Positions 34,040 through 42,362 of a DNA stretch of 42,362 nt are shown piece by piece. Positions within the stretch are counted from its first letter, which is position 1, and each line of letters opens with the position of its first letter. The stretch comes from Pseudomonadota bacterium (GTDB lineage: Bacteria > Pseudomonadota > Gammaproteobacteria > Steroidobacterales > Steroidobacteraceae): the NCBI GenBank assembly GCA_025355105.1, contig JANYAE010000010.1, positions 1 through 42,362 of the forward strand, written 5' to 3'. The translations under genes were made by a program, and so were the position numbers. The notes beneath the pieces are model-generated. The model saw nothing but the letters and a program-made list of their open reading frames with translations. It was not told the DNA's origin and ran no database searches.

Positions 34040-34674
34040 CCTGGCGAGGCTGCGGCGGCGCGCGCCGCCGGCGGCCCGGAGTGGAAGCGCAGGGTGTCAT
34101 CCGGGCGCGTCGCGAGCTCACCCTCAAGCGCCGCCAGCACCGCGTAGCGCGCCGCGAGATCCAGCGCGTGCCGCTCGGCGTGGCGCGCGGCGAGGGTCAG
34201 GTAAAGATCCGTGTGGCGCGCCTCGGCGGCCTCGAGGCCGCGGTAGAAGGCGCCGACCTCGGCCGGCAGGCGCGACGCGAGGCCGTGGAAGCGCTCGGCC
34301 GAGCGCGCCTCGATCAGCGAACCGACGACCAGCAGGTCGAGCTTGCGCGCCGGCTCGTGCGTCACGAGCGCGCGCCTTAGCTCGCCGGCGTAGCGCCCCG
34401 GCGCGAGCCGCGCGTAGCGGATCCCGAGCCGGCCCATCAGCGACAGCACCTGCTCGTAGTGGCGCAGCTCCTCGCGCGCGAGCCGCGCGAGCGCGAGCCC
34501 GAGCTCGGTATCGTCGGCGTAGGCGAACATGAGGCCAAGCGCACTCGAGGCCGCCTTCTTCTCGCAGTTGGCGTGGTCAACGAGCAGCAGCTCAAGCGCC
34601 CCGGCCGCGGCCTCGTACCAGGCCGGCGGGGTCACGGCCGCGAGCCCGCCGGCGCCAGCCGCCAGCGCGCTCAC
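34036..34674 (-). CDS. miaE: MiaE, tRNA 2-methylthio-N6-isopentenyl-adenosine(37) hydroxylase
   Basis: Non-heme di-iron enzyme that hydroxylates ms2i6A37 in tRNA. 212 residues. The iron ligands of the ferritin-like bundle are visible: Glu38 in HANCEKKAA, Glu69 and His72 in REELRHYEQ, Glu in [12 protein letters not shown], and [12 protein letters not shown] 34674 is chosen because it overlaps the kinase stop by four bases (GTGA) and gives the family N-terminus (TPPAWYEAA). Last gene of a long minus-strand series. Confidence 0.92.
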   Translation of the reverse strand: MSALAAGAGGLAAVTPPAWYEAAAGALELLLVDHANCEKKAASSALGLMFAYADDTELGLALARLAREELRHYEQVLSLMGRLGIRYARLAPGRYAGELRRALVTHEPARKLDLLVVGSLIEARSAERFHGLASRLPAEVGAFYRGLEAAEARHTDLYLTLAARHAERHALDLAARYAVLAALEGELATRPDDTLRFHSGPPAARAAAASPG

Positions 34675-35930
34675 GGCGCCGGTGCGACGACCGGCGCAGC
34701 GCCCGCGGCCAGCTGGTCGATCGCCGTGCACAGCTCCAAGGCAGTCTGGAAGCGGTCGCGCGGCTCCTTGGCGAGCAGCCGCTCGAGCAGCGGCTGCCAG
34801 GCGGCGAGGTCCTCGGGCAGCGTCGGGATCGGCGCGTGGCTGTGCTTGTAGATCACCGCCATCGGCGTCGGCGCGAGGAACGGCTTCTTGCCGGTCAGCA
34901 TCTCGTAGAACATGATGCCGAGGCTGTAGATGTCGCTGCGCGAGTCGACGTCGCGGCCGTGGCCCTGCTCCGGGCTCATGTAGTAGGGCGTGCCGAAGAT
35001 CTCGCCGGTGGCGGTGATCTCGGCTTCCAGCGACAGCTGCTTGGCGAGGCCGAAGTCGATCAGCGCGATCGAGTGGTCGGCGCGCATCATGACGTTGCCG
35101 GGCTTCAGGTCGCGGTGCAGCACGCCGGCGGCGTGGATCGCCGCGAGCGCGGCGGCCATCTGCCTGAGGATCCTGAGCGTCTCGAGCGGCACGATGCCGC
35201 GGCGCATGCGCGCCCGGAGGTCGCCGCTCGGGAAGAACTCCATCAGGATGAAGGCGTGGTCGTCGGCGACGCCGAGCTCGTAGATCTGCACCACGTTCGG
35301 GTGGTGGATCTGGCGGATGATCTCGTATTCCTGCAGGAAGCGGTCGAAGGTGCTGCCGCGGTCGTGCGAGTCCGGCACCTGGCGCAGCAGCTTGAGCACC
35401 ACGAGGCGCGCCTCGCGCTCGCTCTCGGCGAGGTACACGGTCGAGATCGCGCTCGAGGCCAGTGCGCGGATGCAGCGCACGCCCTTGATCACCGTATGGC
35501 CGAACTTGTAGGCCTTCTCGGCCGCCGGGCTGAGGCGAAACGCGCCGAGCGCGCGGCGCTGCAGCTTCTCGGCGTCGCGCAGCAGCTGCACCAGCTGGCG
35601 GTGGTCGATGCGGCTCTTGGCGATCGCACCGAGCGCGCCGTGCTCGATCGCGATCTGCGCGGCGCTCTCGTCGGGCTTGTCGAGCAGGTAGATCACCGGC
35701 GGGAACAGCGGCCGGGCGCGGCCGTCGGCGAGCCAGTCGAGGCCGGAGCTGCCGGACGGCGCCTGATCGAGCAGCACCGCGTCAAAGCCCGCGGCCGAGA
35801 ACTCGGCCTGCAGCCGGCCGTCGGTGGCCGGCACGTGCTCGACAATGAACGGCGCCTCGAAGGCCGTCGTCAGGTGCTGCCGCAGCAGCTTGCGGTAGGT
35901 CACGTCGTCGTCGATCAGCAGCACCTTCAC
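34671..35930 (-). CDS. receiver domain-Ser/Thr protein kinase hybrid
   Basis: 419 residues. Residues 1-125 form a response regulator receiver domain: acidic pocket Asp7/Asp8, phospho-acceptor Asp55 in AVLLD, Lys105 in AIAKS; the conserved switch Thr/Ser after strand 4 is replaced (VIYLLDK). Residues 145-410 form a Hanks-type kinase: Lys180 in VVLKLL, helix-C Glu at about 201-203, HRDLKPGNV (Asp274), DFG (292-294), SPEQ instead of [18 protein letters not shown]. The glycine-rich loop is degenerate (ALASSAIST, no GxGxxG). No transmembrane segment, so cytoplasmic. GTG start three bases after the glycerate kinase stop; miaE overlaps its end. It would couple a phosphorelay input to Ser/Thr phosphorylation; the target is unknown. 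Confidence 0.9.
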   Translation of the reverse strand: MKVLLIDDDVTYRKLLRQHLTTAFEAPFIVEHVPATDGRLQAEFSAAGFDAVLLDQAPSGSSGLDWLADGRARPLFPPVIYLLDKPDESAAQIAIEHGALGAIAKSRIDHRQLVQLLRDAEKLQRRALGAFRLSPAAEKAYKFGHTVIKGVRCIRALASSAISTVYLAESEREARLVVLKLLRQVPDSHDRGSTFDRFLQEYEIIRQIHHPNVVQIYELGVADDHAFILMEFFPSGDLRARMRRGIVPLETLRILRQMAAALAAIHAAGVLHRDLKPGNVMMRADHSIALIDFGLAKQLSLEAEITATGEIFGTPYYMSPEQGHGRDVDSRSDIYSLGIMFYEMLTGKKPFLAPTPMAVIYKHSHAPIPTLPEDLAAWQPLLERLLAKEPRDRFQTALELCTAIDQLAAGAAPVVAPAP

Positions 35931-35933
35931 GGC

Positions 35934-37214
35934 TCAGGCTCCGCCCGCGGGTACGTCGGCGGGCGCGCGCGCCGCCGGCGGCGCGCTGCGCAGGCCGAGC
36001 ACCACGTCGCCGACGTTGGTGCCGGTCGGTCCGGTGTGCAGCAGGTCGCCGCTGGCCTCGAGGAAGCCGCCGGAATCGGCGCCGGCGATCGCGGCGTCGG
36101 CATCGAGCTCCTCGGCCGCGCCGCGCGCGACGGTGTCGCCATCGACGATCGCGCCGGCATCGGCGCTGTTGCCGTCGGTGCCGTCGGTGCCAGCCGCGAG
36201 CACCACGAGATCGGCGTGGCCGGCGATCAGCTGCGCGGTCGCGAGCGCGAAGTGCTGGTTGCGCCCGCCGCGGCCGGGCGCGCGCGGCAGGTTGACGCTG
36301 GTCTCGCCGCCCCACACCAGCAGGTCGGTGGTGCTGAGCGCGAGCTCGTGCGCGAAGCGGCTGGCGGCCTGGAGCGCATCGCCGGCGGCCGGCGGCGCCA
36401 GCCGCCGCGCCGACAGCCCCTGCTGGTCGGCGGCCCGCTCGGCGGCCGCGAGCGCGTCGCCGAGCGTCGCGACGACGCGCAGCGGCAGCGTGCCGCCTGG
36501 CGGCAGCCCCTCAGCCGTCGCGAGCAGCGCCGCGAGCCAGCCGGGCAAGGGCGGCAGCGGCGACGAGGCCTGCGCCATCACCAGCCCCGAGCCGATGACG
36601 GCCGGGTCATCGCCCGGCACGTCGGAGATCAGCAGCGCCTCGGCGTCGGTGTGCGCGAGCGCGCTCGCCAGCCGGCCGTCCTTGAGTCGCGACAGGCGGC
36701 GGCGGATGGCGTTGAGCTCGCCGATGCCGATCCCGGCACCGAGGCCCCACTCGTTGACGCGCTTGAGGTCGGCCGGCGACACCGCAGGCGGCAGCGCCTC
36801 GACCAGGCTCGAGGCACCGCCTGAGACCAGCACCAGCACGGGCGTCCCGGCCGGCGTCGCCGCCGCGAACTCAAGCAGCGCCGCACCTGCCGCGAGGCTC
36901 GCCGCTCCCGGCACCGGGTGATCACCCTCGAGGCAGCTGAGCGCGCGCCAGCCGCGAAGCTCCTCCTCGAGGTGCCCGGCGCGCGAGATCACGAGGCCGC
37001 GCGTGATGCGGCTGCCGAGCACATCGAGTGCGCCGAGGGCCATGGAGCCTGCCGCCTTGCCGACCGCGATCAGCGCCAGCGACTCAGGCGCCGCGCGCCC
37101 GGCCAGCGCCGCGCGCACCGCGCGGCGCCCGTCGACCGCGCGGCAGGCGCTTGCGTACAGCTCGAGCAGCACGCCGCGGCGCGCGTCCGCGCTCACCGCT
37201 GCTCGGTCGTGCAT
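35934..37214 (-). CDS. glycerate 2-kinase (GckA/TtuD, MOFRL family)
   Basis: 426 residues. It phosphorylates D-glycerate to 2-phosphoglycerate, feeding C2/C3 acids into glycolysis. Features: [67 protein letters not shown], and the C-terminal MOFRL domain [10 protein letters not shown] and [19 protein letters not shown]. Alternatively it could be annotated as hydroxypyruvate reductase (TtuD), a common older name for the same family. ATG 37214 starts 16 bases after purF; the downstream kinase hybrid starts 3 bases after its stop. Confidence 0.92.
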   Translation of the reverse strand: MHDRAAVSADARRGVLLELYASACRAVDGRRAVRAALAGRAAPESLALIAVGKAAGSMALGALDVLGSRITRGLVISRAGHLEEELRGWRALSCLEGDHPVPGAASLAAGAALLEFAAATPAGTPVLVLVSGGASSLVEALPPAVSPADLKRVNEWGLGAGIGIGELNAIRRRLSRLKDGRLASALAHTDAEALLISDVPGDDPAVIGSGLVMAQASSPLPPLPGWLAALLATAEGLPPGGTLPLRVVATLGDALAAAERAADQQGLSARRLAPPAAGDALQAASRFAHELALSTTDLLVWGGETSVNLPRAPGRGGRNQHFALATAQLIAGHADLVVLAAGTDGTDGNSADAGAIVDGDTVARGAAEELDADAAIAGADSGGFLEASGDLLHTGPTGTNVGDVVLGLRSAPPAARAPADVPAGGA

Positions 37215-37230
37215 GCGGTTCGGGTCCGGC

Positions 37231-38772
37231 TCAGACGGCGCGCACGGCCCGCGGCTTCGAGCGCGGGCCGCTGTCGCCGTCGGTGGCCGGCTCGGCGACC
37301 GCCCGGCGGCGGGCCTTGGCGTCATCGGAGCGCTCGCGCTCGATGCGGCCGAGGTACTCAGGGGTCACGTCGCCGGTGACGTACTCGCCGGAGAAGCAGG
37401 AGGTGTCGAAGGCCTCGACCCGCGCCTTGTCGTGGCGCACCGCGGTGACGAGGTCCTCGAGGTCCTGGTAGATCAGCCAGTCGGCGCCAATCAGCTTGGC
37501 GACCTCTTCGTCGCTGCGTCCGGCCGCGACCAGCTCGTAGGCCGCCGGCATGTCGATGCCGTAGACGTTCGGGTAGCGCACCGGTGGCGCCGCCGAGGCG
37601 AAGTACACCTTGCGCGCGCCGGCCTCGCGGGCGAGCTCGATGATCTGCGCCGAGGTCGTGCCGCGCACGATCGAGTCGTCGACCAGCAGCACGTTGCGGC
37701 CGCGGAACTCGAGCGGAATCGCGTTCAGCTTCGAGCGCACCGACTTCTGCCGCTCTTCCTGGCCCGGCATGATGAAGGTGCGGCCGATGTAGCGGTTCTT
37801 GACGAAGCCCTCGCGGTACTCGAGGCCGAGGTCCAGCGCGAGCTGCATGGCGCTGGTGCGGCTGGTGTCGGGAATCGGGATCACCACGTCGATGTCGTGG
37901 TCCGGGCGCAGCCGCCTGATCTTCTCGGCGAGCTTCTCGCCCATGCGCATGCGCGCCTTGTGCACCGAGATGTTGTCGATGATCGAGTCCGGCCGCGCGA
38001 AGTAGACGTACTCGAACACGCACGGCGTGTGGCGCTCGGTCGGCGCGCACTTGGCGCTGTGGAAGCCGCCGGCGACGTCGATGTAGACCGCCTCGCCGGG
38101 CTCGACGTCGCGCACCAGCTCGAAGCCGACGAGGTCGAGCGCCACCGACTCCGAGGCCAGCATCCACTCGGTGCCGCGCGCGGTGATCCGCCGGCCGAGC
38201 ACCAGCGGGCGGATGCCGTGCGGGTCGCGAAAGCCGACCACGCCGTGGCCGATGATCAGCGCCACCACCGCGTAGCCGCCGCGCACGCGGCGAAAGACGT
38301 TGGTCAGCGCCGTGAAGAGGTCCTCCGGCGCGAGGTGCGCGGCGCCGCGGCGCTGCAGCTCGCTGGCCAGGATGTTCAGCAGCGCCTCGGAGTCGGAGCT
38401 CGTGTTGAGGTGGCGGCGCTCGTCGCGCCACAGCGCCTCGGCCAGTTCCGGCGCGTTGGTCAGGTTGCCGTTGTGGGCGATGCCGATGCCGTAGGGCGCG
38501 TTGACGTAGAACGGCTGCGCCTCGGCGGCCGCGTCGCAGCCGGCGGTCGGATAGCGGACATGGCCGATGCCGATCGAGCCGCGCAGCTGCAGCATGTGCC
38601 GCTGCTGGAAGACGTCGCGGACCAGCCCCGAGTCCTTGCGCAGGCACATCTCGTCGCCGTCGCAGGTCATGATGCCGGCGGCATCCTGGCCGCGATGCTG
38701 CAGCACCGTCAGCGCGTCGTAGATGCGCTGATTGACCGGCGACTGGCCGACGATGCCGACGATGCCGCACAT
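37231..38772 (-). CDS. purF: amidophosphoribosyltransferase
   Basis: First enzyme of de novo purine synthesis (PRPP + glutamine to phosphoribosylamine). 513 residues. Nucleophile Cys2 is directly after Met (MCGIVGIVG), so no propeptide. Ntn glutaminase motifs GHVRYPTAG and HNGNLTN, C-terminal PRTase with [28 protein letters not shown] and the PRPP loop [12 protein letters not shown]. The C-terminus is extended by a charged tail. cvpA ends four bases upstream, the common gammaproteobacterial cvpA-purF pair. Confidence 0.97.
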   Translation of the reverse strand: MCGIVGIVGQSPVNQRIYDALTVLQHRGQDAAGIMTCDGDEMCLRKDSGLVRDVFQQRHMLQLRGSIGIGHVRYPTAGCDAAAEAQPFYVNAPYGIGIAHNGNLTNAPELAEALWRDERRHLNTSSDSEALLNILASELQRRGAAHLAPEDLFTALTNVFRRVRGGYAVVALIIGHGVVGFRDPHGIRPLVLGRRITARGTEWMLASESVALDLVGFELVRDVEPGEAVYIDVAGGFHSAKCAPTERHTPCVFEYVYFARPDSIIDNISVHKARMRMGEKLAEKIRRLRPDHDIDVVIPIPDTSRTSAMQLALDLGLEYREGFVKNRYIGRTFIMPGQEERQKSVRSKLNAIPLEFRGRNVLLVDDSIVRGTTSAQIIELAREAGARKVYFASAAPPVRYPNVYGIDMPAAYELVAAGRSDEEVAKLIGADWLIYQDLEDLVTAVRHDKARVEAFDTSCFSGEYVTGDVTPEYLGRIERERSDDAKARRRAVAEPATDGDSGPRSKPRAVRAV

Positions 38773-38776
38773 GGCG

Positions 38777-39307
38777 CTAGCCCTGCCCTTTGCCGGCGCC
38801 GGCGTTGCGCGCGTCGAAGGCGCGGTGCGCGAGGTGGCGCGACTCGCCGGCGAAGCTCTCGAGCCAGCCGGCGATGTTGGCGGCATAGGGCGCGAGCTTG
38901 GAGTGCTTCCACCACGGCTCGTGCTCGAGCTGCAGCGTCTGGCCGAGCAGCGCGCCGAAGCCGACCAGCACGACGCCGCGGGTCAGGCCGAACAGGAAGC
39001 CGAACAGCCGGTCGAGGATGCTGAGGCCGGCGGCGGTGCGCGTCAGCCACGACAGCAGCGCGCCGACCATGGCGCCGAGCAGCAGCACGCCGACCAGCAC
39101 GATGCCGCGCGCCAGCCAGGCCTTCTGCTCCGGCGTCTCGAGCACGCCGCCGAGGTAGGGATGCAGGAAGCCGGAGAAGCGCCAGGCGACCCAGATCGCG
39201 ACCAGCCAGGTGATCAGCGCGACCGCCTCGCGCACGAAGCCGCGCACCGCGCCGATGATCACGGAAATGCCGATGACGGCGACGATCAGGAAATCTGCGC
39301 CTTGCAT
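38777..39307 (-). CDS. cvpA: CvpA family membrane protein
   Basis: Inner membrane protein of 176 residues, needed for colicin V export in E. coli and for envelope stress resistance elsewhere; exact function unsettled. Four hydrophobic segments (about 5-25, 28-46, 65-88, 100-122) with the family pattern [20 protein letters not shown] and [17 protein letters not shown] 45-base leader holds a TAAAAT -10-like element and a 7-bp hairpin just before the start. Followed after four bases by purF. Confidence 0.95.
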   Translation of the reverse strand: MQGADFLIVAVIGISVIIGAVRGFVREAVALITWLVAIWVAWRFSGFLHPYLGGVLETPEQKAWLARGIVLVGVLLLGAMVGALLSWLTRTAAGLSILDRLFGFLFGLTRGVVLVGFGALLGQTLQLEHEPWWKHSKLAPYAANIAGWLESFAGESRHLAHRAFDARNAGAGKGQG

Positions 39308-39326
39308 CCAGCCCGCCGGCGTGAAC

Positions 39327-39358
39327 GACTGCCGAGGCAGTCAGAGCCAGTGATTTTA
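39327..39358 (-). promoter_or_regulatory. candidate cvpA-purF promoter and leader hairpin
   Basis: On the minus strand TAAAAT (39358-39353, five of six match) without a good -35, followed by a perfect 7-bp hairpin GACTGCC/GGCAGTC (39342-39336, 39333-39327) with a two-base loop, 20 bases before the cvpA ATG. It is the only sizeable gap (128 bp) in the accD-to-miaE series and thus the likely place for separate control. Confidence 0.4.
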
Positions 39359-39435
39359 GCCGAAACCTACCCCGGTCACATAAGCCGAGCACGTCACGTT
39401 CGCGCCCGGGAAACAGCGACCCGGTAGTCCGTTTC

Positions 39436-40170
39436 TCAGGGCTGCGGTGCCACCGAGCCGTGGTGACCCTCGTGGGCGAGGCGCGCGGCGATCGTTTCGG
39501 CGCGCGCGCGGTCCTGCTCCGGCCCGACCCGCACCCGGTACAGGACGCGGCCGCTGCCACGGAATTCGGACACGAACGCCCGGTAGCCCTTGGCGCGCAG
39601 CCCCTTGGCGAGGCTCTCGGCGTTGTCCTTGCTGGCGAAGCTGCCGAGCTGCACCACCCAGCCCTCCGCACCGGCCACCGGCACCGTCGGCCTCGGCGCG
39701 GCAGCAGGCGCAGCGGCCGCGGGTGCCGCGGCGGGCACATGGTTGATGGCCGCCGACGGCGCCTGGGCGAGCGGATGGACCTCAGTCGCGACCGTCGCCG
39801 TGGCGGCCGGCTTCGGCGGCACGGCCGCCGGGGTCGGCGCCGGCGCCGCGGCGGGCGGCGCGTCCGCCGCGCTCACGGCGCCGGCCCGGTTGCCGCTTGC
39901 GCCGGGCGCTGTTGCCGGACCGTCCACGGCGCCCGGCACCGCTGTCGCCGCCTCCGGCGCGGGCGCCGCGGGCGCCGGGCTGCGGGCGATCGCGCCGCGC
40001 TCGCCGGCGGTGAGGTCGATCGAGTAGCTGTGCTGCGCGGCCGGCGCGAGCGCCGGCGGCGGCGCAGGTGCGGGCACGTGCGGACCTGTCAGCAGTTCCG
40101 GGACGACGATGACGACGATCGCGACCAGCGCGATCGCGCCGACCAGGCGCTCTTTGATCCGGGTGTCCAT
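39436..40170 (-). CDS. SPOR domain cell-division protein (DedD-like)
   Basis: 244 residues: short cytoplasmic N-terminus (MDTRIKERLVG), one membrane helix (about 11-28), a very long Ala/Pro-rich periplasmic linker (about 32-165) and a C-terminal SPOR domain (about 168-240: WVVQLGSFASKDNAESLAKGLRAKGY, YRVRVGPEQDRARAE). SPOR domains bind septal peptidoglycan lacking stem peptides. Between folC and cvpA as dedD is in E. coli, so DedD-like is the best name. Starts four bases after folC. Confidence 0.92.
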   Translation of the reverse strand: MDTRIKERLVGAIALVAIVVIVVPELLTGPHVPAPAPPPALAPAAQHSYSIDLTAGERGAIARSPAPAAPAPEAATAVPGAVDGPATAPGASGNRAGAVSAADAPPAAAPAPTPAAVPPKPAATATVATEVHPLAQAPSAAINHVPAAAPAAAAPAAAPRPTVPVAGAEGWVVQLGSFASKDNAESLAKGLRAKGYRAFVSEFRGSGRVLYRVRVGPEQDRARAETIAARLAHEGHHGSVAPQP

Positions 40171-40174
40171 GGCC

Positions 40175-41464
40175 TTAGCTGCGGCTGCGCGCCGCCGAGT
40201 ATAGACGATGCCACTCGAGCGCCGGCGCGACGCTGTGGAACGAGCCGAACACCACCACGCGGTCGCCGGGCTCGGTGCTGTGCGCGGCGAACGCGCAGCC
40301 GTCGCCGACCGATGCGGCGGTCGCGATCGGGCGGCCGAGGATCGGCTCCCAGATCGCCGCCAGATCCGCGGCCAGGCGGCCGCGCTCGCCCTCGAGCGTC
40401 ACCGTGCAGACGAGGTCACGCGCGCCGAGCGCGCGCTTGAGCTCCTGCCCGACCGCCGCCGCGTCCTTGTCGCCGAGCAGGCCGGCGACGACGATCGTGC
40501 GCCCGGGCACGCGCCGCTCGTTCATCGTGTCGGCGAGCACCGCGGCGCTGCCGGGGTTGTGGGCCACGTCGAACACCCACTCCACCGGCCCCGCGACCCG
40601 CTGGTAGCGCCCGGGCAGGCGCACCGCGGCGAGCCCGGCTGCCACCGCCGCCGTCGCCGGCAGCCAGCCGCCGGCGTCCAGCGCCGCGAGCGCGGTGGCG
40701 GCGTTGGCGTACTGGGCGCTGCCGGCCAGCGCCGGCGCCGGCAGTCCCGCGCGGCAGGTCCGCCCGCGCCGAAAGGTGAAGCCGCCGGCGCCGCGCTCGG
40801 CGTCGAAGTCGGCGCCGAGGCGCTCGAGCCGCGCGCCGACGCGGCCGGCCTCGGCGGCGATCGAGGCCGGCATGCTGAGGCTGCCGAAGATCGCCGGCCG
40901 CCCGGCGCGGAAGATGCCGGCCTTCTCGCGGCCGATGTCCTCGAGCGTCGCGCCGAGGTAGTCGGTGTGGTCGAGACTCACCGACACCACCACCGCGACG
41001 TCGGCGTCGACGACGTTGACCGCGTCGAGGCGCCCGCCGAGGCCGACCTCGAGCAGCAGGCAATCGAGCGGCTCACCGGCGAAGGCCAACAGCGCCGCCG
41101 CGGTCGCGTACTCGAAATAGGTGAGCGTGAGGTCGCCGCGCGCCGCCTCGATGCGCTCAAAGAGCGCAACCAGCGCCGCCTCGCCGATCTCGCGGCCGTC
41201 GAGGCGGATGCGCTCGGTGTAGCGCTCGAGGTGCGGCGAGGTGTAGAGCCCGACGCGCCGCCCGGCGGCGAGCAGCACCGCCTCGAGCAGCGCGGTGACC
41301 GAGCCCTTGCCGTTGGTGCCGCCGACCGTGATCACCGGCGCGCGCGGCGTGAGCGCGCCGAGCCGGCCGAGCACGGTGCGGATCCGCTCCAGCGTGAAAT
41401 CCATCGCGCGCGGGTGCACGCGCTGCTGGTACTCCAGCCACTCGGCCAGCGTCCGGCGCGTCAC
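40175..41464 (-). CDS. folC: FolC, dihydrofolate synthase/folylpolyglutamate synthase
   Basis: Adds glutamate to dihydropteroate and to folates; cytoplasmic. 429 residues. ATP loop VGGTNGKGSV (about 47-56), SPHLERYTERIR, TYFEYATAAALLAF, EVGLGGRLDAVN, SLDHTDYLG with the carbamylated-Lys region GREKAGIFR, VFDVAHNPGSA and a short C-terminal Rossmann domain. GTG 41464 is four bases after accD, as in many gammaproteobacteria where accD and folC are cotranscribed. Confidence 0.96.
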   Translation of the reverse strand: MTRRTLAEWLEYQQRVHPRAMDFTLERIRTVLGRLGALTPRAPVITVGGTNGKGSVTALLEAVLLAAGRRVGLYTSPHLERYTERIRLDGREIGEAALVALFERIEAARGDLTLTYFEYATAAALLAFAGEPLDCLLLEVGLGGRLDAVNVVDADVAVVVSVSLDHTDYLGATLEDIGREKAGIFRAGRPAIFGSLSMPASIAAEAGRVGARLERLGADFDAERGAGGFTFRRGRTCRAGLPAPALAGSAQYANAATALAALDAGGWLPATAAVAAGLAAVRLPGRYQRVAGPVEWVFDVAHNPGSAAVLADTMNERRVPGRTIVVAGLLGDKDAAAVGQELKRALGARDLVCTVTLEGERGRLAADLAAIWEPILGRPIATAASVGDGCAFAAHSTEPGDRVVVFGSFHSVAPALEWHRLYSAARSRS

Positions 41465-41468
41465 GGCT

Positions 41469-42338
<870 letters not shown>

Positions 42339-42362
42339 GCGTCCATGCCTTGTCGAATACCG

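Noticed and set aside
34836..39024. Long plus-strand frames opposite the kinase, glycerate kinase and purF
   Set aside because: Shadow frames; their opposite strand encodes clear family proteins.
39360..39435. PurR operator before cvpA
   Set aside because: The best stretch (GCGCGAACGTGACGTG) matches only about half of the consensus, no better than chance.

Overview
The window is a GC-rich stretch of a bacterial chromosome. Codon use is very strongly G/C-ending, and gene order is gammaproteobacterial: tRNA-Leu-tig-clpP-clpX-lon, accD-folC-SPOR protein-cvpA-purF, and a fimT-pilV-pilW-pilX-pilY1-pilE minor pilin operon. Together with MiaE, LpxH and type IV pili this points to a Gram-negative gammaproteobacterium outside the enterics, perhaps on the Xanthomonadales/Steroidobacter/Nevskia side. 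That placement is inference from gene order and content; no phylogeny was run.

Layout. 1-4600 (minus strand): proteostasis block tRNA-Leu(UAG), tig, clpP, clpX and the 5' part of lon, with a sigma32-like promoter before lon and a sigma70-like promoter before clpX. 4698-6420: a PstS-like phosphate-binding protein and, divergently, a DUF4337 membrane protein. 6612-13701: seven-gene minor pilin operon, mostly joined by 4-base stop/start overlaps, with a small secreted CxxC protein of unknown function between pilX and pilY1. 13918-18965: an FG-GAP repeat lipoprotein, a frameshifted M48 metalloprotease and a secreted amidase.

19000-27850 is the accessory part. It holds a vapBC-type toxin-antitoxin pair whose toxin is broken by one extra base, a minus-strand run of genes for exported proteins of unknown function (DUF3617, a small secreted protein, an amidotransferase-fold-like protein with C-terminal 24-residue repeats, a TPR-like protein, a TonB-C protein), and a DUF4823 lipoprotein. 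It ends in a roughly 1-kb islet integrated at the 3' end of tRNA-Lys(CUU). The islet is bounded by an exact 45-bp direct repeat of the tRNA 3' half and carries only a ParE/RelE toxin with a ribbon-helix-helix antitoxin. A four-tRNA operon (Pro-Arg-His-Lys, minus strand) with a clear promoter follows.

28401-42338 returns to housekeeping: folD; gltX-cysS; a periplasmic cyclophilin, lpxH and a small membrane protein; then a tightly packed minus-strand series accD-folC-dedD-like-cvpA-purF-glycerate kinase-receiver/Ser-Thr kinase hybrid-miaE. The first ~105 codons of accD use codons unlike the rest of that gene and its neighbours.

The features most worth following up are the tRNA-Lys micro-islet, the exported-protein cluster at 20081-25503, the receiver-kinase hybrid with degenerate key motifs, the accD codon-use break, the 11-base gap between tRNA-Leu and tig, and the two single-site frameshifts (M48 protease, vapC). 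No CRISPR array, insertion sequence, rRNA or integrase gene was seen.
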